Below are positions 38,131 to 47,686 of a DNA stretch of 52,105 nucleotides, piece after piece. A model generated the notes under the pieces. The model worked only from the letters and a program-made list of their open reading frames with translations, made no database searches and was not told where the DNA came from. Position 1 is the stretch's first letter; the number at the start of each line of letters is the position of its first letter. The translations under genes and the position numbers were made by a program. Source of the DNA: Sphingomonas sp. dw_22 (GTDB lineage: Bacteria > Pseudomonadota > Alphaproteobacteria > Sphingomonadales > Sphingomonadaceae); the NCBI RefSeq assembly GCF_018449795.1, contig NZ_JAAVVE010000029.1, forward strand, positions 1 through 52,105, in the 5' to 3' direction.

Positions 38131-39696
38131 TCAGGCGCGGTGCAGGGCGGCGCGGTCGGGCGTGACCACATAGCTTTCGAGCGTGCTCAGCTTGCCGCCT
38201 TGCTGCTCGATCTGATCCACCACCTTGATATCGGTCTTCCAGCGCTCGCGCGTGATGTCGAAGAGCTGATAACCGCGCTGGTCCGCGAACAGTTTCACAT
38301 GCGGATTATTGGCATGGATGGTGTCCAGATTGGCGACCGGGCCGCCATTCCCGCCCGTCGAGATCGAGGTGGAGAGGAATTCCACCGCGGCCTGCTCGCC
38401 GTCGAGCGCTTCCTCGCGCACCGGAACCGTCCCGGCGAAATGCTTGTGATAGTCGCCCGACGCGATGACGACGTTCGACAGGCGGTGGCGGCGGATGGAG
38501 TCGACCAGCCGCGCGCGTGCCGGCCGATAGCCGTCCCAGGTGTCGGTTGCCAGATCGGGATCGGCCGCGCCAGGCTTGCGCCGGTCGAACGGCATGACCA
38601 GCACCTGCTGCGCGATCAGGTTCCAGGCGGCATCGCTGCCCAGCCCTTCGTCCAGCCAGGCTTCCTGCCTGCTGCCCATCAGCGTCGGGGAGACATGGGC
38701 TTCGGGCGGGCAGGGCTTCTTCTTGCCGTCGTCGCACGGCTGGTCGGAACGATAGGTGCGCGTGTCGAGCAGGTGGACGCGCAGCAGCCGGCCATAATCG
38801 AGCCGGCGATAGGCGATCATGTCCTGGAATCTGGGGAACTGGCTCTTGCGGACCGGCATGTTCTCATACCAGGCCTGCATCGCGGCGAAGCGGCGCAGCA
38901 GGAACGCCTCGGGCGGCGTGTCGTGCTCGTCGATGCTGTCGGCCCAGTTATTGTCCACCTCATGATCGTCGAAGGTGGAGAGGAAGGCGGCGGCGCGGTG
39001 GGCGGCCTGCAGGTCCGGGTCGGTCTTGTATTGCGCATAGCGGCGGCGATAATCGTCGAGCGAGTAGATCTCGTCCCCCACATGCTCGCGCACGCAGACC
39101 GGCTTGTCGTCCACGCGCGGGCAGACGCGTTGCGACCAATGCTCGTAGATATAGTCGCCATAGTGGAAGACGGCATCGAGGTCGGGTTCTTCGGCGAGAT
39201 GGCGATAGGCGGTGTAATAGCCGCCTTCCCAATGCTGGCAGCCGGCGACGCCGATGCGCAGCCGATTGGCGGGCGCACCGGCCAGCGGGGCGGTGCGCAC
39301 CTTGCCCGCCGGGCTCATCTCGCCGCCCGCCTGGAAGCGGTACCAATAGGGCCGTGCGGGCAGCAGCCCGGCGACTTCGACATGCACGCTATGCCCCAGC
39401 TCGGGTCGCGCGACGGCCTCGCCCGACTGGACGATCCGGGTGAACCGCTCGTCTTCCGCGACTTCCCAGAGCACGGGCACGGCCTGCATCGGCATGCCGC
39501 TGCCGCGTTCCAGCGGCTTGGGCGCCAGCCGGGTCCAGAGGACGAAGCCGTCGGGCCAGGGATCGCCCGAGGCCACGCCCAGCGTGAAGGGATTGCCTCC
39601 CAGCGAAGCAGCCGCCCACAGGCGCTGCGGCGAAAGTCCAGCGAGGAGGACTAGCTGGCCTGCGCCCAGCATCAGGGTGCGACGATCGAAATGCAT
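38131..39696 (-). CDS. phoD: PhoD-family alkaline phosphatase/phosphodiesterase
   Basis: Tat-exported Ca/Fe-dependent enzyme that releases phosphate from mono- and diesters. 521 residues from ATG 39696 (MHFDRRTLMLGAGQ, Tat motif DRRTLM; AAGG about 10 nt upstream). A second in-frame ATG at 39729 overlaps the GDPD stop (ATGA) and would add 11 residues; coupling favours it, the compact Tat signal favours 39696. The N-terminal PhoD domain (FTLGVASGDPWPDGFVLWTR) precedes the catalytic domain with GVAGCQHW, YGDYIYE, FDDHEVDNNW and SGDYHKH, which hold the metal ligands. Neighbours are a GDPD and a phospholipase C-like enzyme. Confidence 0.92.
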   Translation of the reverse strand: MHFDRRTLMLGAGQLVLLAGLSPQRLWAAASLGGNPFTLGVASGDPWPDGFVLWTRLAPKPLERGSGMPMQAVPVLWEVAEDERFTRIVQSGEAVARPELGHSVHVEVAGLLPARPYWYRFQAGGEMSPAGKVRTAPLAGAPANRLRIGVAGCQHWEGGYYTAYRHLAEEPDLDAVFHYGDYIYEHWSQRVCPRVDDKPVCVREHVGDEIYSLDDYRRRYAQYKTDPDLQAAHRAAAFLSTFDDHEVDNNWADSIDEHDTPPEAFLLRRFAAMQAWYENMPVRKSQFPRFQDMIAYRRLDYGRLLRVHLLDTRTYRSDQPCDDGKKKPCPPEAHVSPTLMGSRQEAWLDEGLGSDAAWNLIAQQVLVMPFDRRKPGAADPDLATDTWDGYRPARARLVDSIRRHRLSNVVIASGDYHKHFAGTVPVREEALDGEQAAVEFLSTSISTGGNGGPVANLDTIHANNPHVKLFADQRGYQLFDITRERWKTDIKVVDQIEQQGGKLSTLESYVVTPDRAALHRA

Positions 39697-39725
39697 GAGA
39701 GGGAAACCTTCCGTCGAGAGGGGAA

Positions 39726-40643
39726 TCATTCACCGGCCGCGTCGCGCTTCAGGAACGCGATGAGTGCGGCGGGATCGTTGGTGAGGATGGCGTCCACGCC
39801 GAGGCCGAGATAGTCGCGCCAGAGCGCCTCGCTGTCCGCGACATCGGCGAACACCATCACCCCGGTCGCGCGAAGCTGACGGACCTGCGCCGCATCGGTG
39901 TCCTGCGCGCGCGCCACGAGGCAGGCGGCGTGGTGATCTTTGGCGAGGGCCATGAAATCCGGCTTGAAGCGGTCGACCCGCAACAGGCAGGTGCGGATGC
40001 GCGGATTGATCGCGTGCATCGCATCGAGCGTGCGATAGTCCGAGGATTGCAGGATGAACCTGTCCTCCAGCCCGTAGCGGCGCACGCGCGCTTCGATCAG
40101 CGCGACGAAACGAACCGGATCGATCGGCGCACCGGCCGGCTGCCGCGGCATCTTCGTCTCGCCGAAGAACAGGACGTCGCGGCCACGGAACGTCTGGAGG
40201 AATTGGTCCAGCGTCGGCATCCGGGCGCCCGGCGCCGGCTTCTGATCGGGATAGGCCGGCGAGCGCGACGATCCGCAATCGAATGCCCGGGTCTGGCGGA
40301 GGGTCAATTGCCGGATGGGGCCTGCCGCCACGCCCGAACTCGGGTCCGCCTTGCAGAGGGCCGGATTGACCGTCGTGTCGTGGTGCAGCACGATCCGGTC
40401 GTCGGCCGTCAGGTTCATGTCGAATTCCAGGATGCCCACGCCGAGGCGGGCGGCGTTCTCGAACGCGGCAAGCGTGTTTTCCGGCGCCATCGCCGGGCCG
40501 CCGCGATGCGCGACGACGATCGGCTGCCGCTCGCCCGCGCCGGCCGTTCCGCTCCCCGCCGTTGCCAGGGAGGCTGCGACGCACAGGAGCAGGGCCGATG
40601 CGCGCCGGCGCTTGTGTCCCGTCATGGTCCGGTATCTCTGCAT
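39726..40643 (-). CDS. Secreted glycerophosphodiester phosphodiesterase
   Basis: Splits glycerophosphodiesters, the deacylated heads of phospholipids, into glycerol-3-phosphate and alcohol. 305 residues from ATG 40643, with AGGA 7 nt upstream; ATG 40625 is the alternative. Signal peptide RRRASALLLCVAASLATAGS. The GDPD core has VVAHRGGPAMAPENTLAAF (catalytic His and metal Glu), EFDMNLTADDRIVLHHD (catalytic His) and the late TNDPAALIAF. Its stop overlaps an ATG of phoD. An ACGCATC / GATGCGT hairpin (40662-40682) lies just upstream of its ribosome site. Confidence 0.93.
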   Translation of the reverse strand: MQRYRTMTGHKRRRASALLLCVAASLATAGSGTAGAGERQPIVVAHRGGPAMAPENTLAAFENAARLGVGILEFDMNLTADDRIVLHHDTTVNPALCKADPSSGVAAGPIRQLTLRQTRAFDCGSSRSPAYPDQKPAPGARMPTLDQFLQTFRGRDVLFFGETKMPRQPAGAPIDPVRFVALIEARVRRYGLEDRFILQSSDYRTLDAMHAINPRIRTCLLRVDRFKPDFMALAKDHHAACLVARAQDTDAAQVRQLRATGVMVFADVADSEALWRDYLGLGVDAILTNDPAALIAFLKRDAAGE

Positions 40644-40773
40644 CTCAACGTCCTGCTGGAAACGCATCGGGCCCGGATGCGTGCGAGCGCGGCGGGGTCG
40701 GCGGGAAGGGCGGTGTCGCCGGCAGGTCGGCCGCTGATCGGCACCGCCTTGCGCATCGGGACATCCCCTGCGT

Positions 40774-40802
40774 CGGGGAAGGGCGCCGGGCGTCCTTCCC
40801 CG
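40774..40802 (-). terminator. Hairpin after the second TonB receptor
   Basis: CGGGGAAGG / CCTTCCCCG, a perfect 9-bp stem with an 11-nt loop, 8 bp after the receptor stop on the minus strand. No T-run. It may lower read-through into the GDPD gene or protect the receptor mRNA end. Confidence 0.45.
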
Positions 40803-40810
40803 GCAGCCGC

Positions 40811-43468
40811 CTACATCTTGAAGATGAGATCCACCGAGAAGGACCGGTTCCTGGTCATCTCGTAGCGGCGCATCGAAAAGGGATCGAGATACCCCTGCGC
40901 CACGGGCTCCTGGAGGATGTCGTTCGCCTGGAGCTTGAGGATGAACTTGTCCGTCAGCGAGAAGCGCAGCGCGGCGTCGAGCTGCCCCCGCGCTTCCAGC
41001 CAATAGGTCGTCAGCGGATTGGCGCCGAGCGAGATCGGGCTGCGGCTCTTCCAGTTGTACGCGACCCGGAACTCGCCATTGCCCGGCAGGCGATAGAATA
41101 GCGAGCCGTTCACCAGCCAGTCGGCCTGATATTGCAGCGCGTCCAGATGGACGAACTTGCCGCCATTCACATAATCCATGTCCGCCCACATGCGGGTGGC
41201 GTTCACCGAGACGCCCAGCTTGTCTCCGAAGGAGCCGAGGCCCGGAATCCGATCGCTGACCACCTGGAACTCGAGGCCGCGCATCTTGGACGAGGAGGCG
41301 TTCATCGGCGTGGATACGGTGTAGGTGACCCCGTCGATATCCTGCTCTTCCGACATCGTGTAGATGTCGTCCTTGATGTTCTTGTAAAAGCCGCTGAGCG
41401 AAATCAGTCCGCTGCCGCCGAAATAATATTCGGCCGCCACGTCGAAATTGTCGGAGACGCGGGGCTGAAGCTCGGGGTTGCCGCGCGAGATGGTGAGGTT
41501 CTGGTTGTTGCGCGATTCCGCCCGGGCGATGTCGCCGAAGGCGGGGCGGCCGAGCGAGCGGCTATAGGCGCCCTTCAACCGGAAGTTCTGCGTCACATTG
41601 TGGGTGACCAGCGCCGACGGGAGGAAATGACGGTATCCGCCATCGTAGCGCTGGAAAGTGCCGTCATAGCGGCTGGCCACGGCGAGCGGGGAGTCGGCGT
41701 CGAAATTCACATCGTCGTAGCGAACGCCGGCGATGACATGGGTGTTTTCCGTCCCGTAGGTGACCGAGGCATAGCCGGCGAAGACGCGTTCGCGGTAGGA
41801 ATAATCGTCCGAATATTGCGCGTTGCTGGTGGAGTTCTGGTTGATCGCCAGGTTCGGCTTCACCTGATCGGCAAAGGCCGCATAGTCGATCCAGATGACC
41901 GGATAATGGTAGAGGAACGCGCTGATGTCCGGATGGATTCCGAACGAGCCCAGCGGGCTGGCGTTCGAGGTATAGGTCGTCGTCGCGGAATCGCGCGTGG
42001 CGGTCACGCGCCGCGCGTCCAGGCCCACCGCGAAGCCGAAGCCCGTGGCGTCGTGCGAGTAGTTCTTCTTGAAGTCGATCTTGTTCTCGAACGAGGTCAT
42101 CTTCGCGTGGACGAACAGGTCCGATGCGGCCGACATGTTGTAATTGGCGATGTTGGCGAGATCGTCGTTGTTGTCGAGCGTGATCTGATTGGACCGGCCG
42201 CTCATATCGAAGTCGATATAGGCGTTCTTCGGGCTATAGGCGTAGATCAGCCCGAGATCTTTGTTGTAGAACTTGTTCTCGTTATAGCCGGTGCGCACTT
42301 CCAGCGAGGAATCGTCCCCGAAGCTCTTGACCGACTTGAGAATGGCGCCGCGGGTCTCGTTCTGGAACCGGTCGTAATCATAGCTGGGCCGGGTGCGGCC
42401 GATCTTGAACGTCGCGGTCTGCGGGCCGGTGCGGACCAGATTGGTGAAATTCTCGACATAGAATTGGTTGAGCGTCTGATCCTCGATCTGCTTGTAGTTG
42501 TAGCCGAGCAGCGAGAATTCCAGGTCGTTCGCCGGGCGATATTCGAACTGGGCCGATCCGCCGAAGGTCTGGGTGTAATGGGTATAGTCCATCGGGCGGA
42601 TCAGGGTGGGGAAGGGCTGCTTGCCGTCCCAGTTGGACAGGTCCGACTTCGCCGTCGCGCCGGTGTCCGTATAGAAGACGCGGCCGTTGGGATTGCGCTT
42701 GGTATAATCATAGTCCTTCTGGCGGTATACGCCGCTGAGGACGATGCCGAACTGGTCGTTCGCGCCGAACTTGTGCGCCCATAGTCCCTTCACGCCGCCG
42801 CCAAAGGGCGTGTCCTTGTAATGACCCAGGCTGTTGATGCCGGGGACATATTTGCCCTTGCCCGTCTGAAGGCTGGCGAGCGCGTCGATGAAGAAGGTGT
42901 CCTTGCCGTGGAGCGCGCTGCGCGGCTGGATGTTGGTGACGCCGCCGATGGCGCCGGCATCCAGATCGGCGGTGAAGGTCTTGTAGACCTGGGTGGTGCG
43001 CGAGATCTGCGTGGGGATCAGGTTGAGGTCGACGCGGCGGATGCCGTCGCCGTCGTTCGCGCTGGAGAACATCGCCATGCCGTCGAACGAGGTGAAGTTG
43101 AGATCGGGCGAGATGCCGCGCACCGAGACATAGGCCGCTTCCTGCTCGCCATAGAGCGTCTGCATCGAGCTGACGCCCGGCACGCGGATCAGCGCGTCGG
43201 CCAGCGTCTCGTCGGCAAGGTCGCCGGTATCGTCCTGCGTCAGCGTGTCCACCACGCCCAGCGAGGCGCGGCGATTGCTGACCGCTTCCTGGCTGCGCAG
43301 CGTGCTGCCGGTGACGACGATGTCGCTGGCCTGCTGGTCGCCGGGGGCATCGCCCTCCTGCACGGGATTGTCGGAGTTGGAGACCTGGGCCTGAGCGGCG
43401 ACAGGCACCAGGAACGCAGTAGCAATGGCCGCGGCCGAAGCCGCGGCGTGGAGATATGGAGAACGCAT
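40811..43468 (-). CDS. TonB-dependent receptor without signalling domain
   Basis: 885 residues from ATG 43468. Signal peptide HAAASAAAIATAFLVPVAAQ, Ton box near SDIVVTGSTL, plug with ADALIRVPGVSSMQ and VSVRGISPDLNFTSFDG, then a large barrel ending in FSVDLIFKM. The layout (FKTFTADLDAGAIGG-like block VYKTFTADLDAGAIGG, long loops) is that of the Xanthomonas/Caulobacter-type receptors (TIGR01782-like). No STN domain, so it transports but should not signal. It lies 143 bp behind the STN receptor in the same direction, and the GDPD gene follows. Substrate unknown; neighbours suggest a phosphorus-containing organic compound (inference). Confidence 0.92.
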   Translation of the reverse strand: MRSPYLHAAASAAAIATAFLVPVAAQAQVSNSDNPVQEGDAPGDQQASDIVVTGSTLRSQEAVSNRRASLGVVDTLTQDDTGDLADETLADALIRVPGVSSMQTLYGEQEAAYVSVRGISPDLNFTSFDGMAMFSSANDGDGIRRVDLNLIPTQISRTTQVYKTFTADLDAGAIGGVTNIQPRSALHGKDTFFIDALASLQTGKGKYVPGINSLGHYKDTPFGGGVKGLWAHKFGANDQFGIVLSGVYRQKDYDYTKRNPNGRVFYTDTGATAKSDLSNWDGKQPFPTLIRPMDYTHYTQTFGGSAQFEYRPANDLEFSLLGYNYKQIEDQTLNQFYVENFTNLVRTGPQTATFKIGRTRPSYDYDRFQNETRGAILKSVKSFGDDSSLEVRTGYNENKFYNKDLGLIYAYSPKNAYIDFDMSGRSNQITLDNNDDLANIANYNMSAASDLFVHAKMTSFENKIDFKKNYSHDATGFGFAVGLDARRVTATRDSATTTYTSNASPLGSFGIHPDISAFLYHYPVIWIDYAAFADQVKPNLAINQNSTSNAQYSDDYSYRERVFAGYASVTYGTENTHVIAGVRYDDVNFDADSPLAVASRYDGTFQRYDGGYRHFLPSALVTHNVTQNFRLKGAYSRSLGRPAFGDIARAESRNNQNLTISRGNPELQPRVSDNFDVAAEYYFGGSGLISLSGFYKNIKDDIYTMSEEQDIDGVTYTVSTPMNASSSKMRGLEFQVVSDRIPGLGSFGDKLGVSVNATRMWADMDYVNGGKFVHLDALQYQADWLVNGSLFYRLPGNGEFRVAYNWKSRSPISLGANPLTTYWLEARGQLDAALRFSLTDKFILKLQANDILQEPVAQGYLDPFSMRRYEMTRNRSFSVDLIFKM

Positions 43469-43535
43469 CGGAAGAAGCCCCCGTTTGGATGATTGTCGGC
43501 TTCATGACGCGATGCGGGAGGGTTTCCTTCGCGAC

Positions 43536-43690
43536 GCAATATATTAATTTGCGAGGACAATTTTATTTCATTTCTATTTCATAGAATAGATTTGAAATAT
43601 ATCGGCATGACTTATAAATTCATCTTGATTTTCGTGTAAAAAAATCTGCCTATATTGTCATATATCGTGCCATTTTTATATACGGTATAG
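43536..43690. other. AT-rich island
   Basis: About 155 bp that is strikingly AT-rich amid GC-rich DNA, spanning the gap between the two TonB receptors and the last ~25 codons of the first. It includes an imperfect inverted repeat with ATTTC / GAAAT arms near 43578-43599. It probably holds the promoter of the second receptor (minus strand), but no clear -35/-10 pair was found. Confidence 0.55.
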
Positions 43691-46689
43691 GCATATGGGG
43701 GCAGAGTATCGAGGATGTTGTTCACGCCGAAGCTGATCCCGAATTCCTTGTTTACGCTGAGATAGATGGACAGATCGTTGTAAACGACCGGAGGGATATG
43801 GTTGTCGTCATATGCCTCGGGAGATTTCGCGTTCACGTCCAGACGGCCGGCGCTGATGAAGCGGGTATCGAGATTGACGTTGAAATCGCCGATCTCATAG
43901 CTGGTCAGCAGCGTTCCCCGAAAGCGGGGATGCTGCCAGTCGCCTTCATATTTGATGTTGCCCGCGGGGACTCCCGGCGTCGTCTCGGTGCGTTGCTCCA
44001 GAAGATAGGTTCCGTTGAAGCTGAAGCGGAGATTGCCGCTTCCCAGCCGGGCGCCATAGGCGGCGCTGAAGTCCAGGCCGCGCGCGCGCATCCTCGATGC
44101 GTTGATCTGCCGGGTGCGGATGGCGGTGACGTGCCCGTCGGCGGGATCGCGATCGATGGACCGGCAGAATATGTTGTCGATCGTGGGCAGATCGACGCAG
44201 AGGTTCATCATCGTCGTGTCGCTATACTGGATGATCGCGTCCTTGATATCGATGTCCCAATAGTCGGCCGTCGCCTTGAAGCCCGGCAGGAGCCGGGGCT
44301 GCAGGACCATGCCCAGGGTCAGGCTGTCCGACGTCTCGGGCTTCAGGTCGGGATTGCCTTCGGTCGTGATGAACGGCCCCATCTTGAAGTCGCCCAGCGG
44401 CGTGACGATGCCGAGCGCGCGGCAGTTCGCCGAGCGTGCCGCATTCTGATAATAGTCGCCGGCCTCGCAAGGGTCGTTGATCGAGCCGACCTCGCTGACG
44501 ATCACCCCCTCGTAGAGCTCGCCGAAATTCGGGGTGCGGACGGTGCGCGAGCGTGTCGCGCGAAAGCGGATACCGTCGGCCGGCGACCAGGTGCCGCCGA
44601 CCTCCCAGCTATGGGTGCCGCCGGTCGTGCTGTAGTCCGAATAGCGATAGGCGCCCTCGATTTCGAGGTGGCGGGCGAAGGGAATATCCTCGAGCAGGGG
44701 AAGGACCAGCTTGCCATAGGCTTCGGACACCTGGGACGACACGTCCAGATCGGGATGCACCGCATATCCGGCGATGCCGAAGGTCAGCTCGGTCCTGGCA
44801 AGCGGGTCGTCGCGGGTCCGCAGCGTTTCCCTGCGATGCTCGATCCCCAGGGTGAGCACGGCATCGCCATGGGGCAGGGAAAATACCTTGCCGGTGATAT
44901 CGGCTCCGAAGACGCTCTGGGTGTTGGTCCGCTTTTCCCGCCGCGTGCCGAGGACATAGGCTTTCAGGGCTTCCGAAGCCGGCTCCTGGCTGAATATGTC
45001 GAGCGGAACGCAGCCCGCCGCCCGCGCGGCGGGATCGCGGCAGACTGGCTGGCCGGTGACCGGATCGGCGATCACGTCGCGCGCTGCAACCCAGTGCGAT
45101 GTATAGGGAATGTTGGTGGTGCGGACATCGTCGGTCGCGCGGCCATATTGATGGAAGGCCGTCCATTTCAGCCCGCCGGCCAGCGTGCCGCCCAGGCTTT
45201 GCCCCAGGGTGAAGCTCTTGCGGTCATGGAGCTCCCGCATGATCGGGAAGTTGCCATAGGTCCGCTCGATGTCGAGCTTCGCCAGTCCGTTGTCGCGCAT
45301 GAACTGCCGGACGGCCGGGGGCAGGAACGGATTGTCCAGATAGGCGACGGAGCCGCCGGCCCCGTCGAACCAGTTCGGCCGGCTGTCGTCGCGATGGAGC
45401 GGGATGCCCGCGATCCCGTCATACCGGGTCCGCCCATAATCGAGGTTCGCGCCATATTCGATTGCATCCGAGAATGCGTAGTCGGCGCGTGCGATCAGCG
45501 CGAACGCCTCCAGGCCGCCCCTGAGCTGGTCCTGGTCGCGCAGGTTCCTGCCGTCGCCGCCGTCGCCATAGCTGAACTCTCCCGGGAACAGGGTCTTGTC
45601 ATAGCCGGCGATGCGCGGAGCGCCGTTCTCGACGAGGTAGGAATTCCCGTTGAAATAGAAGCTCGGTTCATAGGCATAATAGATCTGCCTGAAATCGGGG
45701 ACGGTCACGCGATCCGGGATGCCGTCATTGGCGCCGCCATTGTCCGGATTGGCCATGCTGTTGACATAGGTCCGGTAGCGCTGGGTGAAGACCAGGGGCG
45801 CGATCTTCGAATAGGTTCCGCCGATGGCCAGAGAGCCGCGCCCGCCGGCGAACCCGCTGCCCGCCGCGAGCGAAATCGATTGGATATCGGCGTCGCCGCG
45901 CTGGGAAATCCCGCTGGTGGCCGAACCGACGACCCCATCGACATGGCGTTTGGTGATGATGTTGATCGCGCCGGTCACCGCATCGGCGCCGTAGATCGGC
46001 GCCGCGCCACCGGTGACGATCTCGACGCGCTCGACCATCGCCGCCGGGATCATGTTGATATCGACGGCGGAGGAGCGGGCGGATCCCGAGACGCGGCGCC
46101 TTCCGTCGATCAGCGTGAGGCTTCGGTTGGTGCCGAGGTTGCGCAATGAAACCGAGGCGACGCCCGCATCCCAGTTTTGACCGAAGGCGCTGGAAAGCCC
46201 GATCCCCGCCGAGATCGCCGGCTCCCGCATCAGCGCGTCATAGACCGTGACTCGCCCCAGGCGCTCGGCCTCTTCCATCGAGGTCGTGCGGCTGGGCGTG
46301 ATGGACGCCGGTTCCGGCTGGGCGATGCGCCGGCCGGTGACCACGATCGGCTGCCGGGCTTCCACCGCTTCGTGCGCGGCATCCGCATCGAGTATCGCGA
46401 CCCCGCCCGCCAGCGAGCGGACGAACAGGCCGCTCCCCAGGAGCAGCCGATCGAGCGCGGCGCGGGTGTCGAGCCTGCCGCGGACCGCATTGGTGGTGCG
46501 TCCCTGGACTGCGCTGCCGGCCACGATGATCTGGATATCGGCCTGCTCGGCCAGCATCCGGATACCGCTCGATGCCGGCTGGGCAGGCACGTCGAAGGCG
46601 CGGGTCCGCTCCTGCGCCATCGCAGGGAGGAGCGGCATCGTCGAAACCGCCGCAGCGACAGAGGCCAACCGTCGAAAGGAGGAAAGCAT
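43612..46689 (-). CDS. TonB-dependent receptor with STN signalling domain (FecA-type transducer)
   Basis: 1025 residues from ATG 46689; a GTG 15 bp upstream is the alternative and neither has a strong ribosome site. Signal peptide to PLLPAMAQ; STN/secretin-N domain about residues 33-100 (AFDVPAQPASSGIRMLAEQA; VRGRLDTRAALDRLLLGSG); Ton box PIVVTGRRI; plug with VSLRNLGTNRSLTLIDGRRR and RVEIVTGGAAPIYGADAVTG; barrel ending FFYTKIKMNL. The STN domain normally contacts a FecR anti-sigma factor, and such a gene lies 28 bp upstream, so this receptor should report its ligand to the sigma factor. The last ~25 codons are AT-rich. Confidence 0.92.
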   Translation of the reverse strand: MLSSFRRLASVAAAVSTMPLLPAMAQERTRAFDVPAQPASSGIRMLAEQADIQIIVAGSAVQGRTTNAVRGRLDTRAALDRLLLGSGLFVRSLAGGVAILDADAAHEAVEARQPIVVTGRRIAQPEPASITPSRTTSMEEAERLGRVTVYDALMREPAISAGIGLSSAFGQNWDAGVASVSLRNLGTNRSLTLIDGRRRVSGSARSSAVDINMIPAAMVERVEIVTGGAAPIYGADAVTGAINIITKRHVDGVVGSATSGISQRGDADIQSISLAAGSGFAGGRGSLAIGGTYSKIAPLVFTQRYRTYVNSMANPDNGGANDGIPDRVTVPDFRQIYYAYEPSFYFNGNSYLVENGAPRIAGYDKTLFPGEFSYGDGGDGRNLRDQDQLRGGLEAFALIARADYAFSDAIEYGANLDYGRTRYDGIAGIPLHRDDSRPNWFDGAGGSVAYLDNPFLPPAVRQFMRDNGLAKLDIERTYGNFPIMRELHDRKSFTLGQSLGGTLAGGLKWTAFHQYGRATDDVRTTNIPYTSHWVAARDVIADPVTGQPVCRDPAARAAGCVPLDIFSQEPASEALKAYVLGTRREKRTNTQSVFGADITGKVFSLPHGDAVLTLGIEHRRETLRTRDDPLARTELTFGIAGYAVHPDLDVSSQVSEAYGKLVLPLLEDIPFARHLEIEGAYRYSDYSTTGGTHSWEVGGTWSPADGIRFRATRSRTVRTPNFGELYEGVIVSEVGSINDPCEAGDYYQNAARSANCRALGIVTPLGDFKMGPFITTEGNPDLKPETSDSLTLGMVLQPRLLPGFKATADYWDIDIKDAIIQYSDTTMMNLCVDLPTIDNIFCRSIDRDPADGHVTAIRTRQINASRMRARGLDFSAAYGARLGSGNLRFSFNGTYLLEQRTETTPGVPAGNIKYEGDWQHPRFRGTLLTSYEIGDFNVNLDTRFISAGRLDVNAKSPEAYDDNHIPPVVYNDLSIYLSVNKEFGISFGVNNILDTLPPYAYTVYKNGTIYDNIGRFFYTKIKMNL

Positions 46690-46717
46690 CGCGCGATATG
46701 CCACTAGGGCAGCCGTG

Positions 46718-47677
46718 CTACTTCTCTATGACAATATCGCCCTGGCGATGGGTGACGCGGGCGCCGGTGACCGCCGCGGCCGCGCGGGCGAATTGCTCCG
46801 GATCGTCGGTCTTGAACCGGCCGACGATCGGCGTGTTCCCCAGCGCCGGATCGCCGAGCACGATCTTCGTCCGGTTGACCTGATTGAAGCGCGCCGCCGC
46901 CGATGCGATCGACATATTGTCGAAGGAGAAATGCGCGGGGCGGGGCAGGGCGGCGTCCGCCGGTTCGCGGGCGCCGGGATCGAGCGACAGGCTGCCGCCC
47001 GCATGGAGCAGGACCGCCCGATCCTGGGCGTCGCGCGCCCAGACCAGCACGCTGCCTTCGGCCACGCTGACCGCGCCTCCGACAGCACCCAGCCGGCGCA
47101 CCGTGTAGATCGTGCCGGTCGCCTGGGCATAGACATCGCCTGAGCGCACGATGAAGGGGCGCGCCCGATCCTTCGCGACGTGGAAGGTGGCCTCGCCATT
47201 CTCCAGGGTGATCCGGCGCACGCCCGCTTCCATGGCGACCGAGACCCTGCTCCCGGCGCCGAGCGTGACCACCGATCCGTCCGCAAGGGCCATCTCGTGG
47301 CGCGCAGGTGCGCCGGCGGGGCCGGAGCCGGGAAGGACCGGCACGCCGACCACCCACAGCCCGGTCATGCAGGCCGCGATCGCCGCGCCGCCGATCGCAA
47401 GGCGCGGGAGCCAGCGCGTTGCCTTCCTGGCATTCCAGCCTGAGGGCGCGGGAGGATTGTCGTTGACGGGCGCGTGCAGCGCGTGCTGCTCGATCACCGC
47501 TTCTTCCAGCGCGTGGAGACCGGCGCGCGCGCGCAGATAGGCGCCCCGGCGGTGCCGGTCGGCAGCCAGCCAGGCCTCAAGCTCGGCATTGCGCTCGACT
47601 GTCATCTCGCCATGGGCCGAACGTGCGGCCCAACGGGCCGCCTGTTCTTCGAGATCATCGGTGGAATCGAGACTCAT
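46718..47677 (-). CDS. fecR: FecR-family anti-sigma factor
   Basis: Inner-membrane regulator linking the receptor to the ECF sigma factor. 319 residues from ATG 47677 (a TTG one codon earlier is possible). The cytoplasmic N-terminal sigma-binding domain (DUF4880-like, DDLEEQAARWAARSAHG, about residues 6-50) is followed by one membrane segment (LAIGGAAIAACMTGLWVVGV), then the periplasmic FecR domain (HEMALADGSVVTLGAGSRV, GEATFHVAKDRARPFIVRSG) and a C-terminal STN-like region that binds the receptor. It sits 9 bp after the sigma gene and 28 bp before the STN receptor: a complete FecI-FecR-FecA arrangement. Confidence 0.93.
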   Translation of the reverse strand: MSLDSTDDLEEQAARWAARSAHGEMTVERNAELEAWLAADRHRRGAYLRARAGLHALEEAVIEQHALHAPVNDNPPAPSGWNARKATRWLPRLAIGGAAIAACMTGLWVVGVPVLPGSGPAGAPARHEMALADGSVVTLGAGSRVSVAMEAGVRRITLENGEATFHVAKDRARPFIVRSGDVYAQATGTIYTVRRLGAVGGAVSVAEGSVLVWARDAQDRAVLLHAGGSLSLDPGAREPADAALPRPAHFSFDNMSIASAAARFNQVNRTKIVLGDPALGNTPIVGRFKTDDPEQFARAAAAVTGARVTHRQGDIVIEK

Positions 47678-47686
47678 CAACTATTT

